Position numbers and translations under genes: made by a program
Notes under the pieces: model-generated
The model's input: the letters and a program-made list of their open reading frames with translations, nothing else
What the model was told of the DNA's origin: nothing
Databases searched by the model: none
Assembly (NCBI RefSeq): GCF_030815085.1
Contig: NZ_JAUSWG010000013.1
Reading direction: 5' to 3' (one strand)
From: Paraclostridium ghonii
Lineage (GTDB): Bacteria; Bacillota; Clostridia; Peptostreptococcales; Peptostreptococcaceae
DNA: 64,000 bases
Shown here: positions 23,655-31,992 of the stretch, one piece after another
How positions within the stretch are numbered: the first letter of the stretch is position 1
Layout of the letters: each line of letters opens with the position of its first letter

Positions 23655-24524
23655 ATGAAAACTATTTATAAGACTGTAGACAGTAAAGTTGCTGTGCTTA
23701 AACTTTATAATGAGCAGTTAAAGAAACTGGATTGTGATTTTAATGATTTATTTATAGATACTTCATTTGGGAAAACACATCTTATCGAAACTGGAAATTT
23801 TAATGGAACTCCTTTGCTTGTTTTTCATGGCGGAAATTCAACAACTTCATATAATTTGCTATTGTTTAGATTTTTACTTAAAGATTTTCATATATTTGCT
23901 GTAGATATAATAGGGCATCCAGGGAAAAGTGCAGAAGTGAGCCTTTCACCATACGGTTATGATTATGGAAAATGGGCAAGTGAAGTTATTTATGGATTAG
24001 GATTTGAAAAGATAAGTTGTTTTGGGTGCTCTTTTGGGGGTGGTGTTTTGGCAAAGTTAATGTGTGTAGCTCCAGAGAAAATCAAAAAAAGCGTTTTAGT
24101 TGTTCCCTCTGGGATAAAAAATGCGGTTCCAATTAGTTCTATTAAAATGATGATTCCATTGATAAAATATATTGTTACAAAAAAAGAAAAGTATATAAAA
24201 GAAACTGCTTTGTATATGTCTATTACTGAAGAAAATTTGGATGATGATATTTTAGATATTTTAAAGAATAGTTTTGAGTGTGTAAAAACAAAGGTAGGTA
24301 TGCCATCAAATGTAAAAGGTAAGCTGATAAATAAGTGTGATGCGCCAACTCTTATAATGGCAAGTGAGCATGACTGTTTATTCCCAGCAAAAAATGTTTT
24401 AAAAAGAGCAAAAAAGATACTTCCTAGCTGTGTTACATATGAAATGATAGGTAGAGGACATATACATTTGCTAACTGAAGCTGAAAAACAAATGATAGTT
24501 AAATTTTTAACTCAAACTATGTAA
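23655..24524 (+). CDS. Alpha/beta-hydrolase
   Basis: The 289-residue protein has the alpha/beta-hydrolase hallmarks: oxyanion HGG at 58-60, nucleophile elbow GCSFGGG with S126, and a late GRGHIHLLTE that supplies the catalytic His. ASEHDCLFP near 235 would hold the acid. No signal peptide is present, so it acts in the cytosol. Its substrate is unknown; the nearest relatives would be esterase or peptidase-type hydrolases. ATG 23655 has GGGGGAAAA upstream, and the gene may be read alone or with the 49-residue membrane peptide that follows. Confidence 0.8.
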   Translation: MKTIYKTVDSKVAVLKLYNEQLKKLDCDFNDLFIDTSFGKTHLIETGNFNGTPLLVFHGGNSTTSYNLLLFRFLLKDFHIFAVDIIGHPGKSAEVSLSPYGYDYGKWASEVIYGLGFEKISCFGCSFGGGVLAKLMCVAPEKIKKSVLVVPSGIKNAVPISSIKMMIPLIKYIVTKKEKYIKETALYMSITEENLDDDILDILKNSFECVKTKVGMPSNVKGKLINKCDAPTLIMASEHDCLFPAKNVLKRAKKILPSCVTYEMIGRGHIHLLTEAEKQMIVKFLTQTM

Positions 24525-24570
24525 AAAAGTAATATTAATTTGATTTTTAGAAAAATGGGAGAGAGTAAGT

Positions 24571-24720
24571 ATGGTATCTGACTTATTAATCCTAATTGCA
24601 GGTATTTTACTAAAAAATGCTTATCAAAATATAATTGTAATTACAATTATATTATCTTGTTTCGCAATAGAATTTGGAGGGTACTATAGAATTTTTAAAT
24701 ATGCAAAATTAGAAAATTAA
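24571..24720 (+). CDS. Small hydrophobic membrane peptide
   Basis: ATG 24571 behind GGGAGAGAG opens a 49-residue frame with two hydrophobic segments: VSDLLILIAGILL and IIVITIILSCFAIEFGG, then a short basic end IFKYAKLEN. The ribosome site and coherent amphipathic design support translation. It lies 46 bases after the hydrolase gene. No family recognised; similar short proteins occur as unnamed membrane peptides in clostridia. Confidence 0.5.
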   Translation: MVSDLLILIAGILLKNAYQNIIVITIILSCFAIEFGGYYRIFKYAKLEN

Positions 24721-24825
24721 TCAAAAATAGTTTAGCTTCTGTTAAGTTCTATTTAGATTATGAAATGATAAATTCGAACGTGTTCTAAGTAATAAAAAGG
24801 AAAGAGTATTATTTTAAGGTAAACT

Positions 24826-24850
24826 TAGGAGTATACACTCCTATTTTTTA
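24826..24850 (+). terminator. Intrinsic terminator
   Basis: TAGGAGT and ACTCCTA with loop ATAC are followed by TTTTTT. The rest of the 310-base gap before the sigma gene is AT-rich. Confidence 0.75.
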
Positions 24851-24942
24851 TGCCAAAAATACATTAGTTTTAATTAACTATTATAAAAAGTTTGCTCAAG
24901 AAATTATAATATTATTATTTTTTTAAAAAAATTAAAATAAAT

Positions 24943-24970
24943 GGAACCATTTACTTAATAAAAGTATCTA
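24943..24970 (+). promoter_or_regulatory. Candidate ECF-type autoregulated promoter
   Basis: TGGAACC (24942-24948), about 15-16 bases, then GTATCTA (24964-24970) resembles ECF promoters (GGAAC -35). It lies 61 bases upstream of the ECF sigma gene. Confidence 0.45.
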
Positions 24971-25030
24971 ATTTAGTGTAAGGCAAATAGTAGCGCTACA
25001 ATTTGTTAAGAAAGGTAGGAAGGAAGTCAG

Positions 25031-25513
25031 TTGGATAAAAAAACATTTATAAACAAGGTTCTTGAATGTGAAAAAACTTTATACAATGTATCGAAATCAA
25101 TACTAGTAAATGATTCCGATTGTGAAGATGCTGTTCAAGAAGCTATTTTAAAAGCATTCAATAAATTGCATACATTAAAGAATGAGGAATACTTTAAAAC
25201 CTGGTTAATTAGGATTTTAATGAATGAATGCTACAAGAGAAAGTCAAAACAAAAAATAGACATACCTTATGAGGATTGTGTAAATGACTTAAAATCAGAA
25301 ACTAAAAAAGACTACAGTGAACTATATATCGCAATAAAAAATCTGCCTAAACGCATTAGCATAACTGTTGTTCTTTACTATGTAGAAGGATATTCTATAG
25401 ATGAAATTAAAAGGATTTTAAAAATACCATCAGGTACTGTTAAAAGTAGACTATCAAGAGGAAGAAAATTATTGAAAACAACTTTAGAGAATATGGAGGT
25501 AACTTATGAATAA
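25031..25513 (+). CDS. ECF-type RNA polymerase sigma factor
   Basis: The 160-residue protein has sigma region 2 at about 20-85 (DSDCEDAVQEAILKAFNKLH, KTWLIRILMNECYKRK) and region 4 at about 105-155 (VVLYYVEGYSIDEIKRILKI then SGTVKSRLSRGRKLL). It starts at TTG 25031 behind GGAAGGAAG. The gene overlaps the downstream anti-sigma gene by eight bases, so the pair is translationally coupled. A sigma-V/W-like role in envelope stress is inferred. Confidence 0.92.
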   Translation: MDKKTFINKVLECEKTLYNVSKSILVNDSDCEDAVQEAILKAFNKLHTLKNEEYFKTWLIRILMNECYKRKSKQKIDIPYEDCVNDLKSETKKDYSELYIAIKNLPKRISITVVLYYVEGYSIDEIKRILKIPSGTVKSRLSRGRKLLKTTLENMEVTYE

Positions 25514-26276
25514 AAAAGACTTAAATAATATATTTTTAGATACTCCAGAAAGTTTTAAAAAAAGAGTACGCACTACATTAAATAATTTACCTGAAAAAGG
25601 AGAGATTTATAATATGGAGAATAAAAAACGATATAAGGGTTCATCTTTTATAAAAAAATCTGCAGCTGTAATAGCAGCTACTTTTATATTAACAACATCG
25701 GCTTTTGCAATTGGGAAAGTTACTTCTTTAGTATCAGTAACTAGTAAGATACCTACGTATAGAACCATTCCAAGTAATGAAAAAATAAATTCAGATTTAG
25801 GATTTACTCCAAATATAGTTAAAAAATTTGAAGATGGATATGAGTTTAAAGGTGGGCATATTTCAAAATCAGAAGGATTAGATGAAAATAAAGAAGTTGT
25901 TGACAAGTCTAAGTATGTTAGTTTTGAATATAAAAAAAATAATGATACACTAATGCTTTTTATGGAAGGAAAAATGCTAGCGGAAAAAGATAAAAATGAA
26001 GAATTAGTAGAAAACTACAAGGGCGTTGATTTATATTATTTTTCTTATATAAATAAGCTGGTACCTGCTGATTATAAAATGACAGAGCAAGATAAGTTAG
26101 ATGAAGAATCTGGTAAATTTGTATTTAGCTCTGGCTCGTCAGAAGTTGAAACTCAAAAACAAACTTCTTTAAATTGGAAAGATGGAGACGTTTATTATTC
26201 ATTTTTAGCAACTGACTCTGATTTAACTAAAGATGATTTAATTAAAATGGCTAAAGAAATAATAGACTCTAAATAA
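25506..26276 (+). CDS. Membrane-anchored anti-sigma-like protein
   Basis: The 256-residue protein has a short cytosolic N-terminus, one membrane segment at about 52-70 (SAAVIAATFILTTSAFAIG) and an extracellular domain of about 180 residues with mixed beta pattern (YVSFEYKKNNDTLMLFMEGK, GDVYYSFLATDSDLTKDD). The layout and the overlap with the ECF sigma gene indicate the cognate anti-sigma or sensor. It lacks the classical zinc HxxxCxxC motif in the N-terminus. The end is a 20-bp perfect terminator at 26292-26337. Confidence 0.75.
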   Translation: MNKKDLNNIFLDTPESFKKRVRTTLNNLPEKGEIYNMENKKRYKGSSFIKKSAAVIAATFILTTSAFAIGKVTSLVSVTSKIPTYRTIPSNEKINSDLGFTPNIVKKFEDGYEFKGGHISKSEGLDENKEVVDKSKYVSFEYKKNNDTLMLFMEGKMLAEKDKNEELVENYKGVDLYYFSYINKLVPADYKMTEQDKLDEESGKFVFSSGSSEVETQKQTSLNWKDGDVYYSFLATDSDLTKDDLIKMAKEIIDSK

Positions 26277-26291
26277 TAAATACATTAAAAT

Positions 26292-26337
26292 AAAAATGCT
26301 TTTAAAATTCAGATAAATGAATTTTAAAAGCATTTTT
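26292..26337 (+). terminator. Terminator of the sigma/anti-sigma operon
   Basis: A 20-bp perfect stem starting AAAAATGCTTTTAAAATTCA with loop GATAAA and T-run. Confidence 0.85.
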
Positions 26338-26495
26338 ACTAGCTGGTTTAAATATATTTTTCATAATAGATTTGATTTACTTGTTTTTACTAAGATTATA
26401 GTTTAATCCTAGTCTAGCTTCTAATAAGTTTTCAATTATTGTAAGTCAAAGAGCTTCTGGGTTGTAATTTAAAAATTTAGTCATAATATAAAAAT

Positions 26496-26540
26496 CAATG
26501 TGATATATATGTAATATAGAGATATAAATATATCACATTG
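26496..26540. promoter_or_regulatory. 13-bp perfect inverted repeat, candidate operator
   Basis: CAATGTGATATAT (26496-26508) and ATATATCACATTG (26528-26540) flank 19 AT-rich bases, ending 18 bases before the DUF3796-type gene start. The XRE repressor encoded two genes down is a natural candidate ligand. Confidence 0.6.
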
Positions 26541-26558
26541 ATGGAGGAAGATTTATTT

Positions 26559-26921
26559 ATGAAAAATTTAAATAAGTATCAAATTTTCTTTGCATTTTTT
26601 GGATTTTTAGGTTTTAAAGAATTAAATGGTGATCCACTAGGTCTTTTATATTTTGGCTTCTTTGGATATTTTTCTCAGATTTGGTGGAACAAACTAGGAA
26701 ATCATGAAGATGAGCGATTAATTTATAATAAACGTAGAGCAGGTTCAATAGCATTTCCTATAGGATTTGTCCTAGCAATTTTAGCAAGTGCACTAGTTAG
26801 GCTATATACAGTAGATTTATTAACACTTTATAGACTTCAAGTATTAATACTATCACTTACTTTTGCAATATCAACAAACTTATGGGCATTTTTAACTTAT
26901 AAATTTGATTTAGGGAACTAA
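26559..26921 (+). CDS. DUF3796-type membrane protein
   Basis: From ATG 26559 (GGAGGAAG at 26543-26550) the product has 120 residues with hydrophobic segments at about 6-33 (YQIFFAFFGFLGFKELNGDP then LLYFGFFGYFSQIWW), about 64-80 and 91-112. The FFGFLGFKELNGDPLGLLYF pattern is that of DUF3796 proteins, always paired with a small XRE regulator, as here. Its function is unknown. Confidence 0.75.
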   Translation: MKNLNKYQIFFAFFGFLGFKELNGDPLGLLYFGFFGYFSQIWWNKLGNHEDERLIYNKRRAGSIAFPIGFVLAILASALVRLYTVDLLTLYRLQVLILSLTFAISTNLWAFLTYKFDLGN

Positions 26922-26926
26922 ATATT

Positions 26927-27130
26927 ATGACAAAGTTTATTAGCAATTTAAAGAAATATCGTCTATTTAAGGAGTTAACTCAAGAAGAATTAGCTAATAG
27001 GGTTAATGTTAGAAGAGAAACTATAGCTCGTTTAGAAAGTGCTAAATATAATCCTTCACTTGAATTAGCAATGAGAATATCAAAAGAGTTAAACACTCCA
27101 ATTGAGGAATTATTTACTTTTGAATTTTAA
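26927..27130 (+). CDS. Small XRE-family transcription regulator
   Basis: The 67-residue protein is essentially one HTH_3 domain: LTQEELANRVNVRRETIARL and NPSLELAMRISKELNTPIEE. Helix 3 carries the DNA-recognition residues near 25-35. It lies 5 bases after the DUF3796-type gene and probably represses the pair through the inverted repeat at 26496-26540. This small size without sensor domain is standard for this cassette. Confidence 0.85.
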   Translation: MTKFISNLKKYRLFKELTQEELANRVNVRRETIARLESAKYNPSLELAMRISKELNTPIEELFTFEF

Positions 27131-27237
27131 CTATTTTCTGAATTTAGGCTTATGATGATAGTTTGATGAAAGCAAATAATTAAATTAATAATTAGTTATA
27201 AATTACAAATTAAAATTTATTGTCAGGGGGAAGTTAT

Positions 27238-27453
27238 GTGTACGAGTATAAATTTATAGAGGTGTCAATAAAGCGAGGGTTTAAAGTAAAGACTGGTGAT
27301 AATTTTGAGAAATGCAAAAATATTATTCAACAAGAAGCAAAAAGTGGATGGAGATTAAAACAAGTTATTACTCCAGTAGATGAAAACACTGGAATATCAC
27401 CATATTCAACATCATATTGTTATCAAATTGTTTTTGAAAAAGAAATAAAATAA
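27238..27453 (+). CDS. DUF4177-type small protein
   Basis: From GTG 27238 (GGGGGAAG upstream) the product has 71 residues beginning MYEYKFIEV and containing GFKVKTGDNFEKCKNIIQQE, AKSGWRLKQVITP and CYQIVFEKEI. The WRL-x-Q-V/I and YQIVFE motifs fit the DUF4177 family. An upstream TTG at 27220 falls in the ribosome site. Function unknown; a strong terminator follows. Confidence 0.8.
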   Translation: MYEYKFIEVSIKRGFKVKTGDNFEKCKNIIQQEAKSGWRLKQVITPVDENTGISPYSTSYCYQIVFEKEIK

Positions 27454-27464
27454 TTATATACAAT

Positions 27465-27520
27465 AAACACTCAAAAAGAGCAATAGAGTTAAAATTATTG
27501 CTCTTTTTGAGTGTTTTTAA
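27465..27520 (+). terminator. Strong intrinsic terminator
   Basis: A 21-bp perfect stem (27465-27485 with 27496-27516) starting AAACACTCAAAAAGAGCAAT, then TTT. Confidence 0.85.
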
Positions 27521-27695
27521 AATTTAATACTTTAACAAATTTATAAAGTGATTTATAAAATTTTAAGTAATTGTAAGACAATATAATTTATATGAATAAA
27601 AATAAGTCAATAATGCACATAAAAAAATGTAATACTTTAATAATAATTCTATAAGTGATAAACTAATACAGAGAATAGTCTAAAGGAGGATAAAT

Positions 27696-28364
27696 ATGAA
27701 AAAACTAATGATAATAGAAGATTCTCACGTTATAAGAGAAGAATTAAAATCATTACTCGTAAGATATGGGTATAATGTAATAGCTTGTGAAAACTTCGAA
27801 AATATATTAGAAGACATAGAAAGAGAAAACCCTGAACTTATACTATTAGATATAAATCTACCAGTATATGATGGATTTCACATATGTAGAGAAGTAAGGA
27901 AAAATTTAAATATTCCAATAATAATAGTAACTAGCAGAGATAGTGAAATAGATGAGCTGATGAGTATGAATCTAGGTGCAGATGATTTTATAACTAAGCC
28001 ATATAATACACAAATATTATTAGCTAGAATAAGCGCAGTTCTTAAAAGAGCTTATACAGATATAAACTCTGATGTTTTAGTTTATAAAGATTTAAGTCTA
28101 GATTTATCTAAAGGTATAATAACCGCTTTTGGAAATAGCGTAGAAGTAAGTAAAAACGAAATAAAAATACTAGCCCATCTTATGAAAAATAAAGAGAAAA
28201 TAGTGTCAAGAGATGATCTAATGAATTATATGTGGAATTCAGATGTATATATAGATGATAATACTTTATCTGTAAATATGACAAGAATAAGAAAAAAATT
28301 AGAAGAATTGGATTTAAAAGACTATATAGAAACTAGAAGAGGGTTGGGATATATACTAAGATGA
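27696..28364 (+). CDS. OmpR-family response regulator (BceR-like)
   Basis: The 222-residue protein has a receiver domain with the acidic pocket IIEDS and phosphoacceptor D52 in LLDINLP, the T/K switch TSRDS and TKPYN, and a C-terminal winged helix (VSKNEIKILAHLMKN, MTRIRKKLEE, TRRGLGYIL). It overlaps the kinase gene by ATGA. With the intramembrane-sensing kinase and the downstream BceAB-like transporter it forms an antimicrobial-peptide detoxification module. Confidence 0.92.
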   Translation: MKKLMIIEDSHVIREELKSLLVRYGYNVIACENFENILEDIERENPELILLDINLPVYDGFHICREVRKNLNIPIIIVTSRDSEIDELMSMNLGADDFITKPYNTQILLARISAVLKRAYTDINSDVLVYKDLSLDLSKGIITAFGNSVEVSKNEIKILAHLMKNKEKIVSRDDLMNYMWNSDVYIDDNTLSVNMTRIRKKLEELDLKDYIETRRGLGYILR

Positions 28365-29368
28365 AACTAATTGAATACATAAAAGATAATCTAATTTTCT
28401 TAATTATAAATTTCTTAGCATTTTTTATTCTAGGCATAATTTTAATAGCATCAAAAGTTAGTTATCAACTTATTTTCTTAGTATTTGTTATATGGGTTGC
28501 ACCATTTTTGGCATATATGATAATTGATTTTATAAAACAGAGGAAGTATTTTAATAATTTAATTAGTATATGCGAAAATCTAGATAAAAAGTATCTTTTA
28601 TCAGAAGTTATAGAAAAGCCAAAGCATTTAAATGAACACTTAATTTATAGTATATTAAAAGATACTAATAAATCTATGAGAGATAATGTAAATCACTATA
28701 AAAATATGCAAAATGATTATAAGGAATATATTGAAACTTGGGTACATGAAATAAAAACACCTATAGCTTCTATTATGTTATTTATAGAAAATAATTCTGA
28801 TACTATACCTAGCCATATAAAGGAAGAGCTACAAAAGATAGAAGATTATGTTGAACAAGTACTATATTATTCAAGAAGTAACAATGTAAGCAAAGATTAT
28901 ATAGTTAAATCTTTTAGTTTAGAAAATGTAGTGAGAAAGGTAATAAGAAAAAACGCTAGAACATGTATAAATAAAAAGATTGCTATAAATATAGGAAACA
29001 TAAACAGTGTAGTATACAGTGATCCTAAATGGGTTGAATTTATAATAAATCAAATATTGGTTAACTCAATAAAATACTCAAAGCATGAAAACCCTAGTAT
29101 CCATATAGATTCTGTAGTAAATAAAAATAACATTATTCTAAGGATAATGGACAATGGTGTAGGTATATGCGAAAAAGACGTATATAGAGTTTTTGAAAAA
29201 GGATTCACTGGAGAAAATGGACGAAAATATTCTAAATCAACAGGAATAGGTTTATATGTATGTAAAAAATTATGTAATAAGCTAGGGCTTAACATTAAAT
29301 TAACTTCTAAATTAAATGAAGGAACTCGTGTGAGTATAGTATTTCCTATAGGAGAACGATACTTTTAA
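28361..29368 (+). CDS. Intramembrane-sensing histidine kinase (BceS-like)
   Basis: The 335-residue protein has two membrane segments near 12-30 and 36-55 with almost no extracellular loop, the mark of intramembrane-sensing BceS kinases. The phosphoacceptor is H129 in TWVHEIKTP. The ATPase domain shows NQILVNSIKYS, DNGVGI and GIGLYVCKKL. Such kinases detect peptide antibiotics through the associated BceAB transporter. The gene is coupled to the regulator by a four-base overlap. Confidence 0.92.
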   Translation: MKLIEYIKDNLIFLIINFLAFFILGIILIASKVSYQLIFLVFVIWVAPFLAYMIIDFIKQRKYFNNLISICENLDKKYLLSEVIEKPKHLNEHLIYSILKDTNKSMRDNVNHYKNMQNDYKEYIETWVHEIKTPIASIMLFIENNSDTIPSHIKEELQKIEDYVEQVLYYSRSNNVSKDYIVKSFSLENVVRKVIRKNARTCINKKIAINIGNINSVVYSDPKWVEFIINQILVNSIKYSKHENPSIHIDSVVNKNNIILRIMDNGVGICEKDVYRVFEKGFTGENGRKYSKSTGIGLYVCKKLCNKLGLNIKLTSKLNEGTRVSIVFPIGERYF

Positions 29369-29370
29369 TA

Positions 29371-29422
29371 AATAAACTAATAAAGTAAAGAGCAATTCTT
29401 TATTTTATTAGTTTATTTTTTT
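29371..29422 (+). terminator. Terminator of the two-component operon
   Basis: AATAAACTAATAAA (29371-29384) and TTTATTAGTTTATT (29404-29417) pair, with inner AAGA/TCTT, followed by T residues. Confidence 0.75.
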
Positions 29423-29437
29423 GAAAAAATATTGCTT

Positions 29438-29484
29438 ATAATGAATTATCTGTTATATTATTTATATAACAGATAATTCATTAT
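29438..29484. promoter_or_regulatory. 21-bp perfect palindrome upstream of GntR gene, candidate operator
   Basis: ATAATGAATTATCTGTTATA(T) at 29438-29458 is repeated inverted at 29464-29484 with only TATTT between. It lies 29 bases before the GntR start and is probably its autoregulatory operator. Confidence 0.7.
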
Positions 29485-29512
29485 CTTATTAACAATGGAA
29501 GGATGTAAAAAC

Positions 29513-29896
29513 ATGATATTAAATCTAGATTTTAATAGTGATAAACCTATTTATATACAGATAAGAGAGGAAATTATAAAATCTATTGCAAATGGAGATT
29601 TAGAGATTAACGAATCTCTTCCATCAGTTAGAGCTCTAGCAGATGAAATTGGTATAAATCTACATACAGTAAGTAAATCGTATAATCTTTTAAAAGATGA
29701 AGGGTATATAAATATCGATAGGAGAAAAGGTGCAATAATAAATGAGCTTCCTATACAAAAAGAAATTAATAATTTTAATAAAATTAAAGAACAGATAGAA
29801 CTTTTAGTAGCAGAAAGCTATTTAAAAGGAGTGGAGAAGGATGAGTTTATAAGTTTATGTGAAAATTACTTTGAAAATTATGGGGTGAAAAAATAA
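29513..29896 (+). CDS. YtrA-type GntR-family regulator
   Basis: From ATG 29513 (GGAAGGATG upstream) the 127-residue protein has the GntR winged helix (PIYIQIREEIIKSIANGDLE, LPSVRALADEIGINLHTVSK, LKDEGYINIDRRKGAII) and a short helical tail, the YtrA subfamily. These regulators repress a downstream transporter or permease induced by cell-wall antibiotics. Its stop overlaps the start of the DUF1648-type membrane protein. The 21-bp palindrome upstream is the likely binding site. Confidence 0.9.
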   Translation: MILNLDFNSDKPIYIQIREEIIKSIANGDLEINESLPSVRALADEIGINLHTVSKSYNLLKDEGYINIDRRKGAIINELPIQKEINNFNKIKEQIELLVAESYLKGVEKDEFISLCENYFENYGVKK

Positions 29897-31014
29897 TGGA
29901 GAATTTAGTAGTTCTTATTATAATGATTCCAACAATTTTAATAGTACATCTATCTATGTTGTACATACAATTGTTAAGTGGGAAAAATTATTTTTATGGA
30001 GTATATATTAAAAATATAGAAATTGAAGAAGAATATAAAAAAAGAATTGATAAAAATTATAAAAAGAAATTAAACTTTACTTTGATTGCTTTGATAATTT
30101 CAGTATTGTTAATACATCAATTATTTATATTAAATGCTGGAGTTGAATTAACTATATTTTTAACTTTATATTTAGGACTTAATTTTTGGTATTTAAAAAC
30201 TAGTTATATAGAAGTGGCAAACTTAAAAAGTGACTTTATTGCTATATCTAATACTGACAATCCTATAAATACAACTAAAGACAAAAAAACTGTTGCTATA
30301 GATACAAAATTTATAAGTGAAAAGTCTAAGATTAAAAATAAATTTAAAATTTTATTTGGAATATGTATACTAATATCTTTAATAACATTTATATATGTTG
30401 CATTAAATTATAATAGCTTACCAGAAAATATACCAACTCATTGGGGTATAGACGGAAAGCCAGATATATTTTCTCCTAAAACATGGAAAAGTGTATTTTT
30501 GATAAATATTTTAAATATATCTATGGTTTTAATGTTTAGCTATTTAACTATTGAAACTATAGGATCTAGAAGTTATATAGATACTGAAAATAAAGAAGAA
30601 AATAGAAAAAAAGCTTTAAAATATTTAAATAAAATGGGTTATGCATTTTGGATATTAACTATAAGCATACAAATGACAATGATACCTGCCCAATGGTCTC
30701 TTGTTAGTGGCATCAATACACCAACAATTGTATTTTTTATAAATATGTTTTTGTTAATGGCAGTTTCAATTTATTTAATATATATTATGATAATGTTATC
30801 TACGTTAAAATCTAAAAATAAAAACTCATATATAATAGAAGCTGATGATGAAAAATGGATTTATGGATTTATATATTATAACAAACAAGACCCATCATTT
30901 ATGGTTGAGAAGAGATTTGGGGCTGGATGGACATTTAATATGGCTAATAGAAAAAGTAAAATAATGTGTATATTTTTATTATTAGTATTTATAGTGAGTA
31001 TTATTGGATTTTAA
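29896..31014 (+). CDS. DUF1648/DUF5808-type membrane protein (SdpI-like)
   Basis: The 372-residue protein has an N-terminal membrane segment, a second pair near 55-95, a DUF1648 domain with NYNSLPENIPTHWGIDGKPD after residue 165, further membrane spans near 198-220, 250-300 and a C-terminal span. Its last cytosolic segment has VEKRFGAGWTFNMANRKSK, the DUF5808 signature. Such proteins are typical partners of YtrA-type regulators and are related in part to the SdpI immunity protein. A protective envelope role is inferred. It is translationally coupled to the GntR gene. Confidence 0.8.
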   Translation: MENLVVLIIMIPTILIVHLSMLYIQLLSGKNYFYGVYIKNIEIEEEYKKRIDKNYKKKLNFTLIALIISVLLIHQLFILNAGVELTIFLTLYLGLNFWYLKTSYIEVANLKSDFIAISNTDNPINTTKDKKTVAIDTKFISEKSKIKNKFKILFGICILISLITFIYVALNYNSLPENIPTHWGIDGKPDIFSPKTWKSVFLINILNISMVLMFSYLTIETIGSRSYIDTENKEENRKKALKYLNKMGYAFWILTISIQMTMIPAQWSLVSGINTPTIVFFINMFLLMAVSIYLIYIMIMLSTLKSKNKNSYIIEADDEKWIYGFIYYNKQDPSFMVEKRFGAGWTFNMANRKSKIMCIFLLLVFIVSIIGF

Positions 31015-31019
31015 AAGAT

Positions 31020-31056
31020 ATAAAAAGGTCTACATAAAAATGTAGTCCTTTTTTAA
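31020..31056 (+). terminator. Intrinsic terminator
   Basis: AAAAGG-T-CTACAT and ATGTAG-T-CCTTTT pair around AAAA, followed by TT. Confidence 0.75.
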
Positions 31057-31227
31057 TATTTTAATATAAATGATAATCTAAGCTTCGATAATATAGAGAA
31101 ATTAAAGAAAACAAAAAACATATCTAAAATGTTACTGAAATGTAAGATTATTTTTTACTTGATATAAGGCTTTTATTTTAAAAAGAGTGTAAAATAAGTT
31201 TATAAGTTTTACTAGGAGGAAAAAAAT

Positions 31228-31992
31228 TTGAAAAATATATTAAAAGTACAAAGTATAGAAAAATATTACGGAAATAGAGATACTATAAATAAAGCAATTG
31301 ATAATATAAGTTTCAATGTAAGCGAAGGTGAATTTTTAGGAATAATGGGGCCAAGTGGAAGCGGTAAAACAACGCTTTTAAATTGCATATCAACAATAGA
31401 TAGCGTATCTAGTGGGAGTATTATTATAAATAATCAAGATATAACTAATTTAAAATCTAAAAAATTAGACAAGTTTAGGCAGTCTGAGTTAGGATTTATA
31501 TTTCAAGATTTTAATTTATTAGATACTTTAACTGCCTATGAAAATATAGCATTAGCACTTACTATTAAAGGAGAAAAGACATCTATAATAGATAGTAAGA
31601 TAAGAGAAGTGTCGAAACATCTTGAAATAGAAAAAGTCCTTGATAAATATCCATATCAGATGTCTGGAGGACAAAAGCAAAGAGTTGCATCAGCTAGGGC
31701 TATAGTTACAAATCCCTCATTGGTTCTTGCTGATGAACCAACAGGTGCTCTAGATTCAAAATCTGCAAGGTTATTACTTGAAAGGTTTGAAGCTTTAAAT
31801 ACAGAATTAAAAACTACAATTCTAATGGTAACACACGATGCTTTTACAGCCAGTTACTCACATAGAATTTTATTTATAAAAGACGGTGAGATTTTTAATG
31901 AATTGATTAGAGGAAAAGATAGTAGAAAAGAATTTTTTAATAGAATAATAGATGTAATCACCTTGCTTGGAGGTGATGATAGTGTATTTTAA
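31228..31992 (+). CDS. ABC transporter ATP-binding protein (BceA-like)
   Basis: The 254-residue protein has Walker A GPSGSGKTT, Q-loop FQDFNLLDTL, signature MSGGQKQR, Walker B LVLADEPT and the switch THDA. These features and the length match the MacB/BceA group. The FxDFNLLDTLT segment is typical of BceA. It starts at TTG 31228 behind AGGAGG and is coupled to the permease gene. It exports or frees peptide antibiotics from their targets. Confidence 0.93.
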   Translation: MKNILKVQSIEKYYGNRDTINKAIDNISFNVSEGEFLGIMGPSGSGKTTLLNCISTIDSVSSGSIIINNQDITNLKSKKLDKFRQSELGFIFQDFNLLDTLTAYENIALALTIKGEKTSIIDSKIREVSKHLEIEKVLDKYPYQMSGGQKQRVASARAIVTNPSLVLADEPTGALDSKSARLLLERFEALNTELKTTILMVTHDAFTASYSHRILFIKDGEIFNELIRGKDSRKEFFNRIIDVITLLGGDDSVF

